Shown one piece after another: positions 59,592 through 64,000 of a stretch of DNA of 64,000 nucleotides (positions are counted from its first letter, which is position 1; every line of letters begins with the position of its first letter). Below the pieces are notes generated by a model. That model was given only the letters and a program-made list of their open reading frames with translations. It was not told the DNA's origin and did not search any database. The position numbers and the translations under genes are program-made. The stretch covers positions 62,001 through 126,000 of the forward strand of contig DATKRS010000004.1 of NCBI GenBank assembly GCA_035532035.1, given 5' to 3'. The stretch comes from Candidatus Dormiibacterota bacterium. GTDB lineage: Bacteria > Vulcanimicrobiota > Vulcanimicrobiia > Vulcanimicrobiales > Vulcanimicrobiaceae.

Positions 59592-60676
59592 TCTCGGACC
59601 TCGATCGCCTCTTTCTCGATCGCACCTACGAGCTGGCAGCGCGCGGTATCGGCAATACCGCGCCGAATCCGCCCGTGGGAGCCCTCGTCGCGCGCGACGC
59701 GACGGTGCTCGGCGAGGGGTACCATCATCGTGCCGGTGAGGCGCACGCCGAAGTCAACGCTCTCTCGCAGGCCGGCAACGCGAGCGGCGCGACGCTCTAC
59801 GTTTCGCTCGAGCCGTGCAAACACGCCGGCAAGACGCCGCCGTGCACGCAAGCGATTCTCGCATCGCGCGTATCGCGCGTGGTCGTCGGTGCTACGGATC
59901 CCACGTCGTACGGCGGCGGCGCGCACGCGTTGCGCGAGCGCGGCGTGGATGTCGACGTTGCCGGCGACGACGCAGCCCGGGAGCTCGTCGCGATCTTTGC
60001 GGGCAGCGTCGAGCGCGGGCGGTGCTACGTCGCGCTGAAGATGGCGATGTCGCTCGACGGTTACGTCGCATCGCGACCGGGCGTCGCGGAATGGATTACG
60101 TCGGAGGAGGCGCGGCTCTACGTTCGCGATCTGCGCTGTGCGTACGACGCCGTCATGGTCGGCGCGGGGACAGTGCGCATCGACGATCCGCAGCTCACGG
60201 TGCGGCCGGCGGCGCAGCGGCTACGCGCGTTCGTGCGCATCGTGCTCTGCGAGAGCGAAGGCGTCCCCGCGGACCGGCGAATCTTCACGTCAGTGCCGGG
60301 GTATGCGCGCACGATCGTGCTGGCGCCGGCTGGGGGGCGCGCGCGGTTCTCGGCGCTGGAGAGCGTCGCCGACGTGCTCTACGTCGGTGACGCCGATGAT
60401 GACGAGCTCGATCTCGAGCGTGCGTTGCAAGCGCTGCGCACGAGGGGAATCGCAAGCGTGCTATGCGAGGGCGGCCCGACCTTGGCGGCGCGCCTCATCG
60501 GGCACGGATTGGTCGACAAGATCTACTGGGCAATCGCGCCGATCGTGCTGGGCGGCGAAGCGGCCGTGCCGGTTCTCGCCGGAACTGAGCTCGACGGCGG
60601 CCCCCGCCGCCTGCGGTTCGAGCGGCTCGAGCGCGTCGGGAGCGACGCGATGCTCAGCGGACGTTTCGATGTTTAG
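59588..60676 (+). CDS. ribD: Riboflavin biosynthesis bifunctional deaminase/reductase
   Basis: The 362-residue protein is bifunctional. Residues 1-145 form the deaminase (zinc ligands in HAEVNAL and PCKHAGKTPPC) and 150-362 the reductase (LKMAMSLDGYVAS, MVGAGTVRIDDPQLTVR, LCEGGPTLAARLI). It performs two early steps from the GTP-derived pyrimidine toward riboflavin. The GTG overlaps the comF stop by four bases and the end overlaps ribE by eight. Confidence 0.94.
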   Translation: MISDLDRLFLDRTYELAARGIGNTAPNPPVGALVARDATVLGEGYHHRAGEAHAEVNALSQAGNASGATLYVSLEPCKHAGKTPPCTQAILASRVSRVVVGATDPTSYGGGAHALRERGVDVDVAGDDAARELVAIFAGSVERGRCYVALKMAMSLDGYVASRPGVAEWITSEEARLYVRDLRCAYDAVMVGAGTVRIDDPQLTVRPAAQRLRAFVRIVLCESEGVPADRRIFTSVPGYARTIVLAPAGGRARFSALESVADVLYVGDADDDELDLERALQALRTRGIASVLCEGGPTLAARLIGHGLVDKIYWAIAPIVLGGEAAVPVLAGTELDGGPRRLRFERLERVGSDAMLSGRFDV

Positions 60677-61268
60677 CGGGCTCGTCGCGTACCGCGGGAC
60701 GGTTCGTGCGCTGGAACGCGGCGGTTCCGGCGCGACCCTGCGCGTCGCGTGCGAGGGCGTGGCAGACGAACACCCGTCCGTAAAGGATTCGATCGCGATC
60801 GACGGCGCGTGCCTGACCGCAACGCGCATCGAGGGCGACGCGATCTCGTTCGACGTGGTTCCCGAGACGCTCGCGCGTACGACGCTCGGGGACTTGCGCG
60901 AAGGTGACGCCGTGAATGTGGAGTACGCGTTGCGGCTCGGCGACCGCATGGGCGGACACTTCGTCTACGGCCACGTCGACGCGGCGCTGCGCGTGCTCAG
61001 CGTCACCGGCGAAGGGCAGGGAAAGCGCATGCGTGTCGAACGCCCGCACGCGCTCGCGCGCGCCCTCGCCGAGAAGGGCTTCGTTGCGCTCGACGGCGTG
61101 AGCCTGACCGTGGCTGCGGTGGGCGAGGGATGGTTCGAGGCCGCGCTGATCCCGGAGACGCTCGTGCGCACGACGCTCGGGAGTCGCGCTGCGAGAGATC
61201 GCGTGAACGTCGAGATCGATCCGATCGCGCGCTACGCGATGGCGGCTGCAGATGCGGTGCGCGGTTGA
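60669..61268 (+). CDS. ribE: Riboflavin synthase
   Basis: The 199-residue riboflavin synthase has two lumazine-binding halves: MFSGLVAYRGTVRAL with SIAIDGACLTAT, FDVVPETLARTTL, then HFVYGHVDA, VALDGVSLTVAAV and IPETLVRTTLG. It makes riboflavin from two lumazines. It overlaps ribD by eight bases. The ribAB and ribH genes that often follow are not here; alcohol dehydrogenase genes take their place. Confidence 0.94.
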   Translation: MFSGLVAYRGTVRALERGGSGATLRVACEGVADEHPSVKDSIAIDGACLTATRIEGDAISFDVVPETLARTTLGDLREGDAVNVEYALRLGDRMGGHFVYGHVDAALRVLSVTGEGQGKRMRVERPHALARALAEKGFVALDGVSLTVAAVGEGWFEAALIPETLVRTTLGSRAARDRVNVEIDPIARYAMAAADAVRG

Positions 61269-62290
61269 GCGCGACGTCGCGGGTGGCCGTGCTGCTCGAG
61301 CCAGGTCGCCTCGAGCTGCGCGAGGAGGCGCGGCCGACGCCGCAGGCGGGCGAGCTCGTCGTGCGCGTTCGCGCGGCGCTGACCGACGGAACCGATCTGA
61401 AGACCTATCGCCGCGGTCACCCGCAGATGCCGACGCCGACGCGCTTCGGCCACGAGTTCTCGGGCGACGTCGCGGCCGCCGGCGAAGGCGTAACGGCGTT
61501 CGCGCCCGGCGATGCGGTGATGTGCGTGCACACCGCACCGTGCCGCGCGTGCTTCTGGTGCGCGCAAGGAGAGGAGGAGCTCTGCGAGCGCCTGATGTCG
61601 ACGATGGTGCTCGGTGCGTATGCGGATTACGTCACCCTTCCGCAGGCCCTGGTCGCGCAGAACTGCTTTCACAAGCCGGCAGATCTTTCGTACCGTGAAG
61701 CGGCGTTTCTCGAACCGCTGTCGTGCGTCGTGCACTCGCTCGAGACGGCGCGGCCCCAGGGAAGCGTCGCGATCGTCGGCGACGGCGCCTTCGGACTGCT
61801 GCACGCGCTCGTCTTGCGCGAGCGAGGCGTGGATGCGATTGTCATCGGGCGGCGCGCCGAGCGGCTCGAGCGCGCGCGCTCGTACGGCTTCGATCCGGTC
61901 GACGCCCGCGCGGCCGATCCCGTACGAGTCGTGCGCGAGCGAACCGGCGGGCGCGGAGCCGACGCGGTAATCGAATGCACGGGGACGCAGAGCGCGTGGG
62001 AGGAGGCGCCATCGCTCGTGCGGCGGGGCGGCACCGTCTCGCTCTTCGGAGGGCTGGCGGCTGGATCGCGCGTCAGCTTCGAGGCTGCGCGCCTGCATTA
62101 CGACGAAGTTCGCGTGCGCAGCCCGTTCCATTTTACGCCGCGCGCCGTCAGGGATGCGCGGTACCTGCTCGTCGAGCGGCGCATCGACGTCGGGCCGCTG
62201 ATCACGCATACGTATCCGCTGCACGAGATCGCGAGCGCGTTTGCGCGCCTCGATTCGGGCGAAGGCATGAAAGCGTGCATCGAGCCGTGA
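61265..62290 (+). CDS. Zinc-type alcohol dehydrogenase (MDR family), atypical zinc ligand
   Basis: The 341-residue medium-chain dehydrogenase has GHE (FGHEFSGDV), the structural zinc cysteines in APCRACFWCAQGEEELC and a Rossmann fold (VAIVGDGAFGLLHALVL). The catalytic Zn Cys usually found in CGTD is Asp here (ALTDGTDLKTYRRGHP), which could still ligate zinc but marks it as unusual. The TTG start overlaps the ribE stop (TTGA). Substrate unknown. Confidence 0.83.
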   Translation: MSATSRVAVLLEPGRLELREEARPTPQAGELVVRVRAALTDGTDLKTYRRGHPQMPTPTRFGHEFSGDVAAAGEGVTAFAPGDAVMCVHTAPCRACFWCAQGEEELCERLMSTMVLGAYADYVTLPQALVAQNCFHKPADLSYREAAFLEPLSCVVHSLETARPQGSVAIVGDGAFGLLHALVLRERGVDAIVIGRRAERLERARSYGFDPVDARAADPVRVVRERTGGRGADAVIECTGTQSAWEEAPSLVRRGGTVSLFGGLAAGSRVSFEAARLHYDEVRVRSPFHFTPRAVRDARYLLVERRIDVGPLITHTYPLHEIASAFARLDSGEGMKACIEP

Positions 62291-63285
62291 GAGCCGCCGT
62301 TCTCTATGCCGTCGACGATATTCGCATCGAAGAACGACCTGTTCCGCAGATCGCCGAAGGGGAGCTGCTCGTGCGGACGCACGCGTGCGGGATCTGCAGC
62401 GGCGACGTCATGGGGTGGTACGTGAAACGCAAAGCGCCTTTGGTCTTCGGTCACGAGCCGGCGGGCGTCGTCGCGGCCGTGGGTCCGGGCGAGCCTCCGG
62501 CGGACGATTCGGGCCGCGCGTTCGCCGCCGGAGACCGGGTCTTCGCACACCATCACGCACCATGCTTTGTCTGTGCGGCTTGCTCGCGTGGCGACTTCGT
62601 GCAGTGCGAGCGGTGGCGCGCGAGCGCCATCGACCCCGGCGGCATGGCCGAATACTTTCGCGTTCCGCGCGAGAACGTGCGCGACACCCTGCGTCTTCCC
62701 GACGACGTCTCGTTCGAAGATGCCTCGCTCGTAGAACCGCTCGCCTGCGTCGTGAAGTCGCTGCGCAGGGGCGCAGTGCGTGCGGGAGAGACGCTGCTCG
62801 TGATGGGGCTCGGCATCATGGGGCAACTGCACGTGCTGGCCGCGCGCGCGCTCGGCGCGCGCGTGCTCGCGAGCGATTTCATCGAGACGCGCCGCGCTCT
62901 CGCAGCGAAAAACGGCGCGCTCGCGCTCCATCCGCGAGAGGTCGAGGAGGGCGCGGACGTCGTCGTCTGCGGGCCCGGAACGCCGGAGGCGCTTGGGAGC
63001 GCGCTTGCGACCGTGCGGCCCGGAGGCACGGTCGTCATGTTCACCCCGTTCGATCCAGCCGCTCGTGCCGCATTCGATGCGGAGCGTTTCTATTTCAAGG
63101 ACTTGCGGCTCGTCGCGAGTTATTCCAGCGGACCGAACGACACGCGCGAAGCGCTGGCGCTCGTCGCGAGCGGCGTCGTATCCGCGAAAAGCGTCGGCGC
63201 GCAGACGTTTGCGCTCGAGGAGGCGGCGGCGGCCCACCGCGCGCTCGCGCAAGCGCAAATCGTCAAGCCGATCGTCGTCTTCTAG
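62287..63285 (+). CDS. Zinc-type alcohol dehydrogenase (MDR family)
   Basis: The 332-residue dehydrogenase resembles threonine or sorbitol dehydrogenases. It has the catalytic Cys and GHE (HACGICSGDVM, FGHEPAGVV), structural cysteines in APCFVCAACSRGDFVQC, and the cofactor fold LLVMGLGIMGQLHVLA. It is a distant relative of the gene before it, which it overlaps by GTGA, so the two act together. The substrate is unknown. Its stop overlaps the end of the broken membrane-protein fragment on the other strand. Confidence 0.85.
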   Translation: MRAAVLYAVDDIRIEERPVPQIAEGELLVRTHACGICSGDVMGWYVKRKAPLVFGHEPAGVVAAVGPGEPPADDSGRAFAAGDRVFAHHHAPCFVCAACSRGDFVQCERWRASAIDPGGMAEYFRVPRENVRDTLRLPDDVSFEDASLVEPLACVVKSLRRGAVRAGETLLVMGLGIMGQLHVLAARALGARVLASDFIETRRALAAKNGALALHPREVEEGADVVVCGPGTPEALGSALATVRPGGTVVMFTPFDPAARAAFDAERFYFKDLRLVASYSSGPNDTREALALVASGVVSAKSVGAQTFALEEAAAAHRALAQAQIVKPIVVF

Positions 63286-63404
63286 ACGCGAGCTTGCGCG
63301 GTCTTAGGAATGGAGAGCAGGAGCAGGATCAACGCGAGGAAGACCCAGATTGCCGAGACGATCGGCGCGGCGTATGTGCCGTAGCCCGTCACGCCGGCGG
63401 AATC
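63282..63404 (-). pseudogene. Broken duplicate of the 3' end of the adjacent membrane-protein gene
   Basis: About 40 codons, reading AGVTGYGTYAAPIVSAIW and then a hydrophobic stretch, match the last residues of the gene at 63436 (WGVAGYGTYVTPILSGVW). Upstream of this part the frame turns into unrelated sequence. No start or earlier membrane segments of a second copy remain. It may be a decayed tandem duplicate, or an alternative exchangeable end. Confidence 0.6.
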
Positions 63405-63435
63405 GCTGTGCGCGCCTCTTATGGGCAGCAGCGCC

Positions 63436-63981
63436 TTAAGCGGTATTCCTCGGCACCGAGACCATAAGCACGATCGACGCGATGAGGACCCAGACCCCCG
63501 AGAGAATCGGTGTGACGTACGTTCCATATCCCGCGACGCCCCAGGTGTCGCTCGTCGCGAAGACCGAGAGCGTGTAGACGAAGTCGACGATGAAGACCAA
63601 GTAGCCAAAGAGATTCAGCCATCCCGGCATCAAGCCCTTACGACGGGACTCGTGCGCCACGCCGAAAGCGAACGCGGCGAACGCGCCCATCGAAAAAACG
63701 AAGAGCACGACGTCGAAGACGTAGAGCGTCGGTAGTACGGCCGTCGCGCCGGGGCTCCGGATTGCAGCGGCAGCCAGGAGCGCCGAACTCGCGAGCGTGA
63801 GTGCGCCCCATATGACCGCACCGCCGCGACCCCACTGGCCGAGGCTGCGGTCGCCATCCGACGCATCGCGGAGATAGTCGAAGAGTCCGTACGCAAACCA
63901 GAGGATGAAGGCAACGGCGGGCACGGCGAGCCAGGCGCCGAGGGCCATGCCGAATGTGTGGGTCGAGAGAAACGCCGCCAT
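63436..63981 (-). CDS. Small integral membrane protein, 5' end possibly beyond the window
   Basis: The 181-residue protein has about five membrane helices: FGMALGAWLAVPAVAFILWF, IWGALTLASSALLAAAAI, LYVFDVVLFVFSMGAFAAFA, LFGYLVFIVDFVYTLSV and PILSGVWVLIASIVLMVS. I do not recognise the family. The ATG is at 63979-63981, but the frame is open to the right edge, so the start may lie beyond the window. A fragment of its 3' end is repeated next to it at 63282-63404. Confidence 0.6.
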   Translation of the reverse strand: MAAFLSTHTFGMALGAWLAVPAVAFILWFAYGLFDYLRDASDGDRSLGQWGRGGAVIWGALTLASSALLAAAAIRSPGATAVLPTLYVFDVVLFVFSMGAFAAFAFGVAHESRRKGLMPGWLNLFGYLVFIVDFVYTLSVFATSDTWGVAGYGTYVTPILSGVWVLIASIVLMVSVPRNTA

Positions 63982-64000
63982 CTCTGCCGACGTGGCCGAA

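Overview
The window is about 64 kb of GC-rich bacterial chromosome. Genes are tightly packed, often overlapping by 1-14 bases, with many GTG and TTG starts. The gene content fits an aerobic, heterotrophic, probably diderm bacterium: beta-oxidation, a lipoprotein alpha-2-macroglobulin beside PBP1C, a molybdenum hydroxylase, and a cytochrome-c-linked urate oxidase. The combination reminds me of uncultured soil phyla such as Candidatus Eremiobacterota (WPS-2). That placement is an impression, because no rRNA or phylogenetic marker is present. I see no prophage, insertion sequence or CRISPR array.

Layout. 0-4.9 kb: a beta-oxidation operon (acyl-CoA dehydrogenase cut by the left edge, FadB-type bifunctional enzyme, thiolase). 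5-10.2 kb: exported and single genes (TIM-barrel-like lipoprotein, glutathionyl-hydroquinone reductase, glycosylasparaginase, zinc-ribbon protein). 10.2-10.4 kb: a MITE-like inverted-repeat element. 10.4-18.3 kb: a divergent pair, thioester-less alpha-2-macroglobulin and PBP1C. 18.4 kb: a small secreted one-domain protein whose domain recurs three times in a protein at 46.5 kb.

18.8-37.6 kb is a large scavenging island. A plus-strand operon carries hydantoinase A and B followed by a two-subunit xanthine dehydrogenase. Around it lie 8-oxoguanine deaminase, OHCU decarboxylase, PuuD urate oxidase, hydroxyisourate hydrolase, PuuE allantoinase, allantoate amidohydrolase and an allophanate-hydrolase-related protein. 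Together they cover 8-oxoguanine or xanthine to urate, allantoin and ureides. A second, minus-strand operon joins hydroxyproline breakdown (epimerase, D-amino acid oxidoreductase, DapA-family deaminase) to pseudouridine breakdown (PsuK, PsuG). The island looks built to use nitrogen from nucleic acids, damaged or modified bases and collagen-like protein.

37.7-47.4 kb: a secreted glycine-rich repeat protein, a DMT transporter, a beta-propeller protein paired with a MoaD/ThiS-like protein, a MASE/GGDEF/EAL protein, an esterase, DUF167, a DUF3644 protein and the three-repeat secreted protein. 47.5-47.7 kb: tRNA-Gln and tRNA-Glu with promoter and terminator. 47.8-51.2 kb: sugar nucleotidyltransferase, glycosyltransferase and six-hairpin-type protein, probably for a surface glycan. 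51.2-53.4 kb: a PcrA/UvrD helicase.

53.4-63.3 kb is a nearly continuous plus-strand run: dapB, asd (apparent AUC start), lysC, dapA, a WecG/TagA glycosyltransferase, a second sugar nucleotidyltransferase (apparent CUG start), comF, ribD, ribE and two zinc-type alcohol dehydrogenases. The window ends in a small membrane-protein gene on the minus strand with a broken copy of its own 3' end beside it.
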